DNA from: Pseudomonas syringae
GTDB lineage: Bacteria; Pseudomonadota; Gammaproteobacteria; Pseudomonadales; Pseudomonadaceae
DNA: 64,000 nucleotides
Direction of reading: 5' to 3'
Assembly: GCF_023278085.1 (NCBI RefSeq)
Contig: NZ_CP066265.1
Location: 1,270,501-1,334,500 of the forward strand
In this document: positions 17,122 through 26,061 of the stretch, piece by piece
How positions within the stretch are numbered: the stretch's first letter is position 1
How the letters are laid out: each line of letters starts with the position of its first letter
The notes under the pieces: model-generated
What the model was told of the DNA's origin: nothing
The model's database searches: none
What the model saw: the letters and a program-made list of their open reading frames with translations, nothing else
Position numbers and translations under genes: made by a program

Positions 17122-17826
17122 TCAGCACGTCTCGCCGCGGACGTTGCAAGGCAGAATCTCCAGTGCACGCCACTCCTTGATGAGCTGGCGGCGGTTGCGC
17201 GTGTAGCGTTCAGTCACGACTTTCGCATCGGCAATGTCATCCATGTCGATCACCCGATATTGGCTGTCGCCTTCACACCAGGCCGCCAAATGGCGTCTGG
17301 ACTCGATGAAGCCGAGCATGATCGGCCAGATGATCTGCGGATCCTTGGGCGCGTGCTCGATCGACAGCGTGATGCTCAGCTTGAACTGGTCGCGCAACGC
17401 CCGGCGGATCTCACTCAGGTCGATGGTCGTTGCAACGCTGCACGGTTTGCTGATGTAGAACGTTTCGTCTTCCAGCGTCGGGCGCATCTCCACAGGCAAA
17501 ACGGCGCTGATTTTGGCCAAGGCATTTTTTACGGCGAAGGCGAACTTGTCGTCCGTCTGGCGACTGACCCATTGCGCGCCGATCATCAGCGCCTGTAGCT
17601 CTTCTTCCGTGAACGACAAGGGAGGCAGCAGAAAACCGGGCTTGAGGATATACCCCAGACCCGGCTCGCCATCGATATCCGCACCCATGCCTTGCAGGGT
17701 TGCTACATCGCGGCGGATGGTGCGCAGCGAAACGCCAAGTTCGTTGGCGAGAGACGCGCCCGATACCGTCCGGCGATGTCGGCGAAGCGCTTGCATCAGC
17801 TCAAATAAACGATGACTTCTGGCCAT
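17122..17826 (-). CDS. YafY-type transcriptional regulator (HTH plus WYL domain)
   Basis: The 234-aa protein has a DeoR-like N-terminal HTH (RLFELMQALRRHRRTVSGAS, then SLRTIRRDVATLQGMG) and a WYL-type ligand domain from about residue 130, ending with the QYRVIDMDDIADAKV block. WYL regulators respond to small ligands or nucleic acids. It starts 3 bp after the stop of the MDR gene 17829..18761 on the same strand, so it is probably made from the same transcript and could regulate that operon through the motif at 18809..18828. Confidence 0.88.
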   Translation of the reverse strand: MARSHRLFELMQALRRHRRTVSGASLANELGVSLRTIRRDVATLQGMGADIDGEPGLGYILKPGFLLPPLSFTEEELQALMIGAQWVSRQTDDKFAFAVKNALAKISAVLPVEMRPTLEDETFYISKPCSVATTIDLSEIRRALRDQFKLSITLSIEHAPKDPQIIWPIMLGFIESRRHLAAWCEGDSQYRVIDMDDIADAKVVTERYTRNRRQLIKEWRALEILPCNVRGETC

Positions 17827-17828
17827 AC

Positions 17829-18761
17829 CTACTCCATCGCGATAACACCTTTGCCACCGAGCTTGCGACCTTTCTCGAGTTCGGTGATCAATTGGATTGC
17901 GCTGCTCAGCGGAACGACTTCACCCACCGGCATCCTGAAGGTGCCCTTGCTGGCGGCATCGGCCAGCTTATCCAGAATTTCGCTGCGTGGCGAACCTATG
18001 ACGGGCTTGAGCCTGCGATCGAAGAGGGCGCGTATGAACTTGCCGGGGCCAGGATTTAGATCCAGAAACACACCACCCGGTTTGAGCATCTCGACGCCTT
18101 CCGCTACCGTCAGCGTTGCTGCGGTGTCGTATACCACGTCGAAACGCGCGGGAATTGCCGATACGTGGGTGGTTCTATAGTCGTAGACATTCTTGACACC
18201 CAGCGCTCTGGCCCGGTCGAAATCTCTGGCGCTGCAACTGCCGGAGACTGTAGCACCGAAGTCACGTGCGATCTGCACCGCCGCCTCGCCGACCGCTCCC
18301 GAGCAGCCGTTGATGAACACCTGTTGGCCTGTCTGCAGTTTCGCTTTATCGATCAGCCCGTTCCAGGCGGTAATACCCGGTGTGCCGATGCAGGCGGCGT
18401 CCTCAAAGGAAAGCGACTCGGGTTTTTTGGCCAGAAATGCTTCCTTGGTCACCACTGCGTGAGCAAATGCACCGCTTTCCTTGAAGCGTGCAAGCCCCAG
18501 CACCGCGTCGCCCACCTTTAGCCGAGTGACATCTGCGCCAACCGCGATGACGGTGCCCGAAAAGTCCATGCCCATTGCCCGTGGAAACGCTTTGCCCGTG
18601 ACGATCTTCATCACCCCGTTGCGCAGTTTCCAGTCGATTGGATTGACGGCGGCAAACCTGACCTGCACCGTCACCTCGCCTTTTCCGGGCGCAGACAACT
18701 CGAAATCCTCGAGCCGCATCAGCTCCGGTCCCCCGTACTTGCCGTATTGAATTCGCTGCAT
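17829..18761 (-). CDS. NADP-dependent MDR oxidoreductase (zinc-free alcohol dehydrogenase/quinone reductase family)
   Basis: The 310-aa protein has the N-terminal MDR domain (YGKYGGPELMRLEDFELSAP, then AVNPIDWKLRNGVM) and the Rossmann segment VFINGCSGAVGEAAVQIA around residue 150. It has no structural-zinc cysteines. The start follows GGAGAAG. It is first in an operon with the WYL regulator. Its promoter has the same 20-bp motif as the ABM gene promoter, so the two redox gene sets are probably regulated together. Confidence 0.88.
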   Translation of the reverse strand: MQRIQYGKYGGPELMRLEDFELSAPGKGEVTVQVRFAAVNPIDWKLRNGVMKIVTGKAFPRAMGMDFSGTVIAVGADVTRLKVGDAVLGLARFKESGAFAHAVVTKEAFLAKKPESLSFEDAACIGTPGITAWNGLIDKAKLQTGQQVFINGCSGAVGEAAVQIARDFGATVSGSCSARDFDRARALGVKNVYDYRTTHVSAIPARFDVVYDTAATLTVAEGVEMLKPGGVFLDLNPGPGKFIRALFDRRLKPVIGSPRSEILDKLADAASKGTFRMPVGEVVPLSSAIQLITELEKGRKLGGKGVIAME

Positions 18762-18808
18762 CAGTCATCTTCTCCGTTGAGTGTGGAGATGACAGTACAC
18801 AGCGTCAG

Positions 18809-18828
18809 GGACAGTTTTTGTCACCATG
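18809..18828 (-). promoter_or_regulatory. Operator-like motif, copy 2 (CATGGTGACAAAAACTGTCC)
   Basis: It lies 48 bp upstream of the MDR gene start, in the same orientation relative to that gene as copy 1 has to the ABM gene. One base differs between the copies. See 14520..14539. Confidence 0.6.
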
Positions 18829-18946
18829 ATTGCTGGAGCGGTACGCTTCAGGCGCAGTCACTCGCAGAGGCAGCAGGCGCAGCGATCCACCGCCTGCTTA
18901 TCCTTTCAAGGGAGCGCATCACGTGTCCTCTGCATACAGCTGCGCG

Positions 18947-19360
18947 TCACCCCGCCATCCGCCGCGCACGCAACGCATTCACACATTCACGCCCGGCTTT
19001 CTCGGCCGCTTGCAGTACCGTCTGACTGCCGTCTTCGGTGATCCAGGTCAGCAGCCGAACCTGGCCCGTGGCCTGGCTCCCGCCGCTCATGCGGCTGAGG
19101 GTTTCGCGTTGCTTGAGCATGGTTTTCATGCGTGTGGCGAGCATGAAAATGTCGTCGATGAAGCCGTCTTCGATGATGTCGTGATGTTCGATGCCCAGGC
19201 CAGTGGCGTCGTGGTCGATGCGCAGGTGGTACTGCATCGCGCCGGTCGGGTCTTCACTGCCGAACAGCGCGACCACAAAGCCCTTGCCCAGCAGCGAACG
19301 CAAGGTGTGCTGGATGATGTCCTGCACGTCGGGGGTGATCTGTCTGACTTCGCGACTCAT
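18947..19360 (-). CDS. Conserved protein of unknown function
   Basis: The 137-aa soluble protein has no signal peptide. It contains GFVVALFGSEDPTGAMQYHL and an acidic DHDATGLGIEHHDIIEDGFI stretch, then a helical C-terminus ending RECVNALRARRMAG. AGGAG precedes the ATG. A CpxR-type box lies 74-88 bp upstream, so it may belong to the same regulon as the BamA paralogue next to it. Confidence 0.6.
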   Translation of the reverse strand: MSREVRQITPDVQDIIQHTLRSLLGKGFVVALFGSEDPTGAMQYHLRIDHDATGLGIEHHDIIEDGFIDDIFMLATRMKTMLKQRETLSRMSGGSQATGQVRLLTWITEDGSQTVLQAAEKAGRECVNALRARRMAG

Positions 19361-19433
19361 GATGCAGCTCCTGACCTGATGGGTAGTGCCAGGCAGTATT
19401 TATCGGCTAAACGTAAAGCGCGGTCCGGGCCAG

Positions 19434-19448
19434 GTAAGGCTGGGTAAA
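19434..19448 (+). promoter_or_regulatory. CpxR-type box in front of 18947..19360
   Basis: GTAAG-GCTGG-GTAAA fits the known CpxR consensus GTAAA-N5-GTAAA in 9 of 10 fixed positions. It sits between the stop of bamA (19482) and the start of the minus-strand gene at 19360. A second box at 21973..21987 is in front of the bamA and cpxR-like genes. Confidence 0.55.
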
Positions 19449-19481
19449 GACCGCCTGGTTCATGCTTCAAAAGGTCGGGGC

Positions 19482-21854
19482 TCAAAAGGTCTGGCCCAGC
19501 GAGAACTGGAACACTTGGGTCTCGGCGTCTTCGGGCTTTTTGATCGGTACGGCGAGGTTGAATGACAGTGGGCCGAGGGCTGAGTACCAGGTCACACCGA
19601 CGCCTACCGAGCTGGCCATCTGATCGATATTGAGTTCGCCGCAGTTCTGCGTGGTGCTCAGGTAGCACTTGTCGGCGTACACCGTGCCGAAGTCCCAGAA
19701 CAGCGAGGTGCGCAGGGATTTCTGGTCTTTGACGAACGGCATCGGGAACAGGTATTCCATGCCGCCGGTGATCAGGATATTGCCGCCCAGTGCTTCGGTG
19801 TCGCGGTCTGAATAGTAAACCTGCCCCTGACTGGCGTACGTGCCGGTGGCCGGGGTGTTGCGGGGTCCCAGCGTGCCGTCTTTGAAGCCGCGTACTGATG
19901 ACTGGCCGCCCGCGCTGTAGTTTTCGTAAAAGGGCAGACCGTCGGTGTCGCCATACCCGTTGCCGTAGCCCAGTTTGGTGTGCAGGCGCAGCGAGGTGGC
20001 ACTGCTGAGCGGCACGAACGTCTGGCCGGTGTAATCGAGCTTGTAGAACTGCAAATCGCTGCCCGGTACGGTGGTGGTCAGGGTCAGGTTCTGCGAGTGG
20101 CCGCGGGTGGCCAGCACCCCTTTGTTGAGGGTCGACTCCGACCAGCCGACACTGGCTTTCAGGTTGGTGAATTCGTCCCCCTCACGCTGGATGAAGTCGT
20201 AGATCTCGTCAGCGCTGTAACTGCCCGGATCAAGGGTGTCATGCTGGATCGACAGGCCGTAGGTCAAACGCGACGTCTCGCTGATCGGATAGCCAAGGTT
20301 GACCCCGGCACCCACGCTGTTCAGCGAGTAGTAGGAGACCTCGTCGTCATCGTCGTAATACTTGCTGTAGTCGGTCGCGTTGTAGAAAACGTTGTAGCCC
20401 AGGCTCACGCCGTCCGGGGTGAAGTACGGGTTGGTGAACGCAAAGTTGTATTTGGTCTGGTACTCGGAGCGGGTCAGGCCGAGGCTGGCAAAGTTGCCGG
20501 TGCCGAGGATGTTGTTCTGCGAAATGGAACCGCCCAGGATCAGCCCGGCACTTTGCGAGAAGCCGACGCTGGCGGTGATGTTGCCTGACGCCTGCTCTTC
20601 GACCGCGTAGTTGATGTCCACTTGATCATCGCTGCCTGGCACTGCCGGGGTTTCGACGTTCACTTCCTTGAAGAAGCCCAGCCGCTCCAGACGTACTTTC
20701 GACTGGTCGATCAGGTAAGTCGACGCCCAGCCGCCTTCCATCTGGCGCATTTCGCGGCGCAGCACTTCATCGGAGGTCTTGGTGTTGCCGCGAAAATTGA
20801 TGCGGTTGGCGTAGGCGCGTTTGCCGGGATCGACCACGAAGTTGATATCGACGGTGTGATCGGCATCGTTGGCTTTCGGCAAGCCGTTGACGTTGGCGAA
20901 GGTGTAGCCATCGTTGCCCAGGCGACGGGTGATCAGGTTGGTGGTGTCGGTCATGACCTTGCGCGAGAACACCTGGCCCGGTTTGACCAGAATCAGCTGT
21001 TCGAGCTGCTCTTGCGGCACTTTCAGGTCGCCGCCCAGCTTAACGCTGCCCACCGTGTATCGGGCGCCTTCGGTGATGTTGACGGTGATGAACACGCTCT
21101 TCTTGTCAGGTGTCAGCGACACCTGAGTCGAGTTGATGTCCATGTTGATGTAGCCGCGATCCAGATACCAGGAGCGCAGACGCTCAAGGTCTCCGGACAG
21201 CTTTTCGCGGGCGTATTTGTCGTCGTTCTTGAAAAACGACAGCCAATTGGACGTTTTGAGCTGAAACTGATCGGCCAGTTCTTCATCGGAAAATACGCTG
21301 TTGCCGACCACATTGATGTGCTGAATGGACGCGACCGTGCCTTCGTCGATGATGATTTTCAGGGCGATACGGTTGCGCGGTGCGGGCACCGCTTCGGCGT
21401 CGACCGAGGCGCTGTAGCGGCCCTGGGAGACGTATTGACGTTGCAGTTCGTTACGCACGCCCTCCAGCGTGGCGCGCTGGAAAATCTCGCCTTCGCTGAG
21501 CCCCGACTGCTTCAGCCCCTTCATCAGGTCTTCAGTGCTGATCGCCTTGTTGCCCTCGATCTCGATGCTGGCAATGGACGGGCGTTCGACTACATTGATC
21601 ACCAGCACATTGCCGTCACGCGCCACATCGATGTCTTGAAAGAAACCGGTCTTGAACAGGGAGCGCGATGCCTCGGCCAGGCGTTGTTCGTCTGCCTGAT
21701 CGCCGACATTGAGCGGCAAGGCCGCGAATACGCTGCCAGCGGACACGCGTTGCAGGCCGTTGACGCGGATGTCCGAGATGGAAAAAGTGGCGGCGTGTAC
21801 CAGCGGGACGCTGAATGCCAGGCAGAACGATAGAAGCAGACGCGAAGAAATCAT
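19482..21854 (-). CDS. bamA: BamA/Omp85-family outer-membrane assembly protein (probable second copy)
   Basis: The protein is 790 aa, counted from the ATG at 21854, which follows GGAAAGGG and opens a signal peptide (MISSRLLLSFCLAFSVPLVH, cleaved at HAA). Residues ~25-420 are five POTRA repeats (FSISDIRVNGLQRVSAGSVF is the first strand and helix). The rest is a 16-strand barrel with the diagnostic SSVRGFKDG (VRGF) motif in loop 6 and a C-terminal aromatic (Phe) residue. BamA inserts beta-barrel proteins. The usual bamA lies between rseP and skp; neither is here, so this is likely a paralogue. Its divergent neighbour is a CpxR-like regulator. Confidence 0.9.
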   Translation of the reverse strand: MISSRLLLSFCLAFSVPLVHAATFSISDIRVNGLQRVSAGSVFAALPLNVGDQADEQRLAEASRSLFKTGFFQDIDVARDGNVLVINVVERPSIASIEIEGNKAISTEDLMKGLKQSGLSEGEIFQRATLEGVRNELQRQYVSQGRYSASVDAEAVPAPRNRIALKIIIDEGTVASIQHINVVGNSVFSDEELADQFQLKTSNWLSFFKNDDKYAREKLSGDLERLRSWYLDRGYINMDINSTQVSLTPDKKSVFITVNITEGARYTVGSVKLGGDLKVPQEQLEQLILVKPGQVFSRKVMTDTTNLITRRLGNDGYTFANVNGLPKANDADHTVDINFVVDPGKRAYANRINFRGNTKTSDEVLRREMRQMEGGWASTYLIDQSKVRLERLGFFKEVNVETPAVPGSDDQVDINYAVEEQASGNITASVGFSQSAGLILGGSISQNNILGTGNFASLGLTRSEYQTKYNFAFTNPYFTPDGVSLGYNVFYNATDYSKYYDDDDEVSYYSLNSVGAGVNLGYPISETSRLTYGLSIQHDTLDPGSYSADEIYDFIQREGDEFTNLKASVGWSESTLNKGVLATRGHSQNLTLTTTVPGSDLQFYKLDYTGQTFVPLSSATSLRLHTKLGYGNGYGDTDGLPFYENYSAGGQSSVRGFKDGTLGPRNTPATGTYASQGQVYYSDRDTEALGGNILITGGMEYLFPMPFVKDQKSLRTSLFWDFGTVYADKCYLSTTQNCGELNIDQMASSVGVGVTWYSALGPLSFNLAVPIKKPEDAETQVFQFSLGQTF

Positions 21855-21972
21855 CAAACCCTTTCCAGAAAGCTGCGACAAAGGCCAATGACACGCCAGA
21901 AAGGGCCGGTCCGGTAGGCGCTGTTGGCTGCGCAGCATAGGGGGAGGGCATGTTGGGCACGGTTAACGCCGT

Positions 21973-21987
21973 GTAAGGTTAGGTAAA
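21973..21987 (+). promoter_or_regulatory. CpxR-type box between bamA and the CpxR-like gene
   Basis: GTAAG-GTTAG-GTAAA, same layout as at 19434..19448. It lies 71 bp before the response regulator start and 119 bp before the bamA start. This position suits autoregulation of the two-component system and joint control of the BamA paralogue. Confidence 0.6.
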
Positions 21988-22057
21988 GATCATCGCGCCC
22001 GGCTGACACGCCGCAGCAGCGCCGGGATAATCGGCCACCACCAATCAAGGGCCTGCC

Positions 22058-22747
22058 ATGACTTCCGTATTGCTTGTCGATGATGATCGGGAACTGACGG
22101 AAATGCTCAGCCAGTACCTGACCCGCGAAAGCTTCGACGTAACCTGCACCAACAGCGCCGAAGAGGGCGAGATCGAAGCCTTGTCCGGCCGTCACGATAT
22201 TGTGGTGCTCGACATCATGATGCCGCGCATCTCCGGGATCGAAGTGCTCAGGCGCATCCGTGCGCAAAGCCAGGTACCGGTCATTCTGCTGACTGCACGC
22301 GGCGACAACATCGATCGTATCTCCGGGCTGGAGCTGGGCGCCGACGACTACGTGCCCAAACCCAGCTCGCCGGGCGAACTGGTGGCGCGCTTGCGGGCGA
22401 TCATGCGGCGTGTGCGGGCGGTGTCGGTGGTCGATACGGTTAGGGATGTGATTCAGGCCGGAGAGCTGATGCTCTGGCCGGGCAAGCGTGAGGCGCGCTG
22501 GCAGGGCGTGACGCTGGAACTGACCGGCAACGAGTTCTGCCTGCTGGAAGAACTGGCGCGGCATGCCGGGCAACTCGTCAGCAAACAGAACCTGTCGATG
22601 AACGCGCTGGGCCGACCGCTGGCCCGCTACGACCGCAGTATCGACGTGCACATCAGCAGCATTCGCCACAAACTCGGTCCGCGCAACGATAACCAGAGCT
22701 GGATACAGGGTGTGCGCAACCTGGGCTACATGTTGATCACGCCATGA
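22058..22747 (+). CDS. Response regulator, OmpR/CpxR-like
   Basis: The 229-aa protein has a receiver domain (phospho-acceptor Asp52 in VVLDIMMP, acid pocket VDDDRE, conserved Lys in VPKPSSP) and an OmpR-type winged helix from about 130. The closing segment RYDRSIDVHISSIRHKLG is typical of CpxR/RstA. It is divergent from bamA and overlaps its kinase by 4 bp (ATGA). Two boxes resembling CpxR sites lie nearby. I am sure of the family but not that it is orthologous to E. coli CpxR. Confidence 0.88.
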   Translation: MTSVLLVDDDRELTEMLSQYLTRESFDVTCTNSAEEGEIEALSGRHDIVVLDIMMPRISGIEVLRRIRAQSQVPVILLTARGDNIDRISGLELGADDYVPKPSSPGELVARLRAIMRRVRAVSVVDTVRDVIQAGELMLWPGKREARWQGVTLELTGNEFCLLEELARHAGQLVSKQNLSMNALGRPLARYDRSIDVHISSIRHKLGPRNDNQSWIQGVRNLGYMLITP

Positions 22748-23997
22748 GGCCGAGCCGCTTGTTCTGGAAGCTGTTTCTGGCGTTCTGGCTGGCGACCAGC
22801 CTGACGTTCCTGGTCGGAGCAGGTCTGTTCATCTTTACCCGCTCCGGCCCCGGAGATCCTTCTCTCAGCACCGTGCTCGACAACGAAGTCCGCATCCTGC
22901 AGCGATCCGGCATTCCCGCGGGGCAGGTGTTGCTCGATGTCTGGCAGCCTGACCGCAACGATCGGGTCGGGCTTTACGATGATCAGGGCCGGTTGTTGGC
23001 GGGCAAGGCGGTAGACACCGCGAGTTTCGAGCTGGCCGTGCACACCTGGGAAGGCGCGACCGTACACATCAGGTCGACGCTTCGGCCCGAGCCTGACAAT
23101 AAAGGGCCGTCCCATCTCAACCCGCTGATCACGGGCACGGTCATGAGTGCGCTGTTCAGCTGGTTTCTCAGCAGCTACCTGGTCGCGCCGCTGATGAAGC
23201 TGCGTGAGGCAATGGGCAAGGTGGCCCGAGGTCGTTTTGACACGCGCGTGAAGCCCGACATGGGGCGGCGGCGCGATGAGATCGTCGATCTTGCCGAAGA
23301 CTGCGACCGCATGGCCAATCAGCTGAAGGTCATGGCCGATTCTCAGCAACAGCTATTGCACGATGTTTCTCATGAGCTGCGCTCGCCGCTGACGCGCATG
23401 AATGCTGCGATCGGCTTGCTGCGCCAGGCGCCGAGCCAGCTGGACATGCTGGAGCGGGTCGAGCGTGAGTCAGAACGGATGGACGCGCTGATTGAGGAGC
23501 TGCTGACCCTGGCGCGCATGCAGAGTCATCCCGAGAGCCTGTCGCGTGAGAGGGTCGATGTCATCAGCCTGCTCGCGGCCATCGTCGAAGATGCCGAGTT
23601 CGAGGCCGGCCTGAAACAGTGCCGGGTCAGGTTGCAGGCCCCGACGCCTTTCGTGGCGCAGGTCGACAGCGAGTTGCTGTACCGGGCGTTCGAAAACGTG
23701 ATCCGCAATGCCGTGCGCCATACCGCCATCGGCACTGATGTGGTGGTGGTTGCCAACGTGCAGGCGCATCCGCCCAGCCTTATCGTCAATGTCATCGATC
23801 AGGGGCCGGGCGTGGACGCGCATTGCCTGCAACGCATGTTTCAGCCGTTCGAGCGCGGTTCTGACAACACCGCGCAGGGCTTCGGCCTGGGGCTGGCGAT
23901 TGCGCTTCGGGCGCTGGAAATGCACGGCGGGCAGATCGCTGCACGCAACCGTCCGGGTGGCGGGCTGGTCGTGGACATGGTTTTGCCGATGGCCTGA
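22744..23997 (+). CDS. Sensor histidine kinase, CpxA-like
   Basis: The 417-aa protein has an N-terminal membrane helix, a short periplasmic domain (about 35-130), a second helix and HAMP, then the kinase. HDVSHELRSPLTRMNA is the H-box, ENVIRNAVRHT the N-box, DQGPGVDAHCLQRMFQPFER the D/F region and GFGLGLAIA the G2 box. It overlaps the response regulator by 4 bp. The periplasmic domain is small, which fits an envelope-stress sensor. It is convergent with the next kinase (24025..25392). Confidence 0.88.
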   Translation: MRPSRLFWKLFLAFWLATSLTFLVGAGLFIFTRSGPGDPSLSTVLDNEVRILQRSGIPAGQVLLDVWQPDRNDRVGLYDDQGRLLAGKAVDTASFELAVHTWEGATVHIRSTLRPEPDNKGPSHLNPLITGTVMSALFSWFLSSYLVAPLMKLREAMGKVARGRFDTRVKPDMGRRRDEIVDLAEDCDRMANQLKVMADSQQQLLHDVSHELRSPLTRMNAAIGLLRQAPSQLDMLERVERESERMDALIEELLTLARMQSHPESLSRERVDVISLLAAIVEDAEFEAGLKQCRVRLQAPTPFVAQVDSELLYRAFENVIRNAVRHTAIGTDVVVVANVQAHPPSLIVNVIDQGPGVDAHCLQRMFQPFERGSDNTAQGFGLGLAIALRALEMHGGQIAARNRPGGGLVVDMVLPMA

Positions 23998-24024
23998 GCG
24001 TGTTCCACGGCGTCCAGGCTGGTT

Positions 24025-25392
24025 TCAATGCAGCGGCGCTTGCAGGCTGGCCCTCAACCCGCCCTGCGGACGATTGTCAAGGCTGACCGTGGCGCCGATC
24101 TGCAACGCGACCTTTTGCACAATGGCCAGTCCCAGCCCCACGCCCTGATCGTTGCCGCGACTGTAGAACGGCTCAAACAATCGTTCGCGTTCCTGCTCGT
24201 TGATGCCGGGGCCCTGATCGTCGACGCTCAGCAGGAATTGATTGCTGGCGAATGTCAGCCCTACGGTGACCTGACCGCCTTCGGGCGAGAAGTTGACAGC
24301 GTTGGTAATCAGGTTGTGCAGGGCAATGTCGAGAGCAGCGAAATCAGTGGTGACTTCGTGTGAGGTTTCGTCGCATTCGAAGGACAGCTCCAGACCTTTG
24401 CTCAGCACCCAGGGCGTCAACTGCACCAGACTGTCGCGCACGGCGTTAACCAGGTCGACCGCTACCTTGCCGCTGGGCGAGGGGCCGGGCTCCAGGCGTG
24501 CAATGGTCAGCAACTGGTTGACCAGCCGGGTGGTGCGATCCACGCCGATGATCAGATAACCCAACGATTGTTGCCGTTGTGCTTCGTTATGCGCTTCCAG
24601 GACGTTTTGCGCGTGCACCCGCAGCACGGCCAATGGCGTGCGCATTTCATGGGCAGCATCGGCGATGAAGCGCCGCTCACGTTTGAGCAGGTCCTGAATC
24701 TGCCCCAGAAGACGGTTCAAAGCGGCCTGCATGGGTTCCAGTTCAGTGGGCAATGATTTGACCTGCATGGGGTGCAGAGAACCGGCATGACGCCCGCGCA
24801 GGGTGTTGGCGAAGTCAGCAAGGGGCCTCAAGCCCCAGCGGATCGCCAGCCAGATGGCGATCATCAGCACCACGCTGCCGATCAGGTTCGGCAATACCGT
24901 GTGACGCACAATGCGATTGACCAGATCCGAGCGTACATCGTCGCGTTCACCGACCCAGACCAGCAGCCCGTGTCGCGCATCCTTCAGCACAAAGGCCCGC
25001 CATTGATGCCCGCTCATGTCGTTGAAATCACTGAAACCTGTGCTCTGTGGTGGATGAGTGAACGTCGGTGCGCTGGCGGTGTGTACCAGTGAATTGTTGT
25101 CCTTGTCCCAGACCTGAAAGGCAATCTTGCCCTCATAAGGATGGCCGTCCACGCGCGGGTCGGCCTGGGCAAGCGCCTGGTTGAATGCCTGATAGAGCTG
25201 CGCGTGTTCCTTGCGCTCCATGGGCATGCGCATGACGCCTTCCAGCAGCCTCGCGTTCTGCGCCAGTTGGGCATCGTAGATTTCGGCAATTTCGTGATTG
25301 CTGTCATGCACGTTGAACAGAGTCAGTACCAACAGACCCGTCAGCAGCAGGCCGATGATCAGGGTCAGTGTGCGACGGCGTATCGACCTCAA
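24025..25392 (-). CDS. Sensor histidine kinase, QseC/TctE-like, last gene of a seven-gene operon
   Basis: The protein is 455 aa counted from the TTG at 25392, which has GGAGGA 6 bp upstream and overlaps the regulator's stop (TTGA); a GTG at 25398 would sit on the ribosome site. Layout: membrane helix, periplasmic domain (about 28-165), second helix (HTVLPNLIGSVVLMIAIWLA), then HAMP and kinase. DAAHEMRTPLAVLRVHA is the H-box and GVGLGLAIVQKVA the G box. Its input domain probably senses a signal related to the operon's biosynthesis genes, which is inference. Confidence 0.85.
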   Translation of the reverse strand: MRSIRRRTLTLIIGLLLTGLLVLTLFNVHDSNHEIAEIYDAQLAQNARLLEGVMRMPMERKEHAQLYQAFNQALAQADPRVDGHPYEGKIAFQVWDKDNNSLVHTASAPTFTHPPQSTGFSDFNDMSGHQWRAFVLKDARHGLLVWVGERDDVRSDLVNRIVRHTVLPNLIGSVVLMIAIWLAIRWGLRPLADFANTLRGRHAGSLHPMQVKSLPTELEPMQAALNRLLGQIQDLLKRERRFIADAAHEMRTPLAVLRVHAQNVLEAHNEAQRQQSLGYLIIGVDRTTRLVNQLLTIARLEPGPSPSGKVAVDLVNAVRDSLVQLTPWVLSKGLELSFECDETSHEVTTDFAALDIALHNLITNAVNFSPEGGQVTVGLTFASNQFLLSVDDQGPGINEQERERLFEPFYSRGNDQGVGLGLAIVQKVALQIGATVSLDNRPQGGLRASLQAPLH

Positions 25393-26051
25393 GAGCACTC
25401 CTCCACCAGATAGCCCACGCCTCTGATGGTACGGATCAGCGTGCTTGAGAACTTTTTGCGCAGATGATGAATATGCACCTCAAGGGTGTTGCTCTCGGCC
25501 TCTTCGTTCCAGCCATACAACAGCTGCATGAGCCGCTCGCGGGTCATCACCCGGCCTGGCGGCGAGAGCAGTTCGTGCAGCAGTTGGTATTCCTTGGGCG
25601 TCAGGGTAACGGCGGCACCGTGATAACTGACTTGCTGGGTGCCGGGGTCCAGGCGGATGCCGGCATGTTCGATCAGCACCTTGGCGCGACCTGCGCTGCG
25701 CCGCAGAAGGGCGCGCAGCCGGGCTTTCAGCTCCGAGACATCGAACGGTTTGACCAGATAATCGTCAGCGCCGCTGTCCAGGCCGGTGATCCGGTCTTCG
25801 GTGGCGTCGCGTGCGGTGAGAACCATGACCGGCAGTGTCGAGCCGCTATGCCGGAGACGGCGCAACACTTCGAAACCATTCAGGGTCGGCAGACCGACGT
25901 CTAGAATCGCCAGGTCGAAGCTTTCACTGAGCAGCGCATGCAGCGCACTGCCGCCGTCCTTTATCCAGTCGACGGTGTAGCCTTCGCGGCTGAGTGCCTG
26001 ATGAATACCTTCGCCGAGTGCAACGTCGTCTTCGATGAGCAGCAGGCGCAT
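25389..26051 (-). CDS. Response regulator, QseB/PmrA-like
   Basis: The 220-aa protein has a receiver (Asp51 in LAILDVGLP, Lys in YLVKPFDV) and a winged helix (VTLTPKEYQLLHELLSPPGR, then NTLEVHIHHLRKKF) of the QseB/PmrA/TctD type. The kinase overlaps its 3' end by 4 bp. The upstream TPR gene ends 10 bp before its ATG. PmrA-type proteins bind direct repeats of TTAAG-type half sites; such repeats occur at 30383..30399 and 48257..48273. Confidence 0.9.
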   Translation of the reverse strand: MRLLLIEDDVALGEGIHQALSREGYTVDWIKDGGSALHALLSESFDLAILDVGLPTLNGFEVLRRLRHSGSTLPVMVLTARDATEDRITGLDSGADDYLVKPFDVSELKARLRALLRRSAGRAKVLIEHAGIRLDPGTQQVSYHGAAVTLTPKEYQLLHELLSPPGRVMTRERLMQLLYGWNEEAESNTLEVHIHHLRKKFSSTLIRTIRGVGYLVEECS

Positions 26052-26061
26052 GGTATCTCCG

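Noticed and set aside
20622..21833. 403-codon plus-strand ORF
   Set aside because: Antisense to bamA; it is a G+C-rich shadow frame with no domain.
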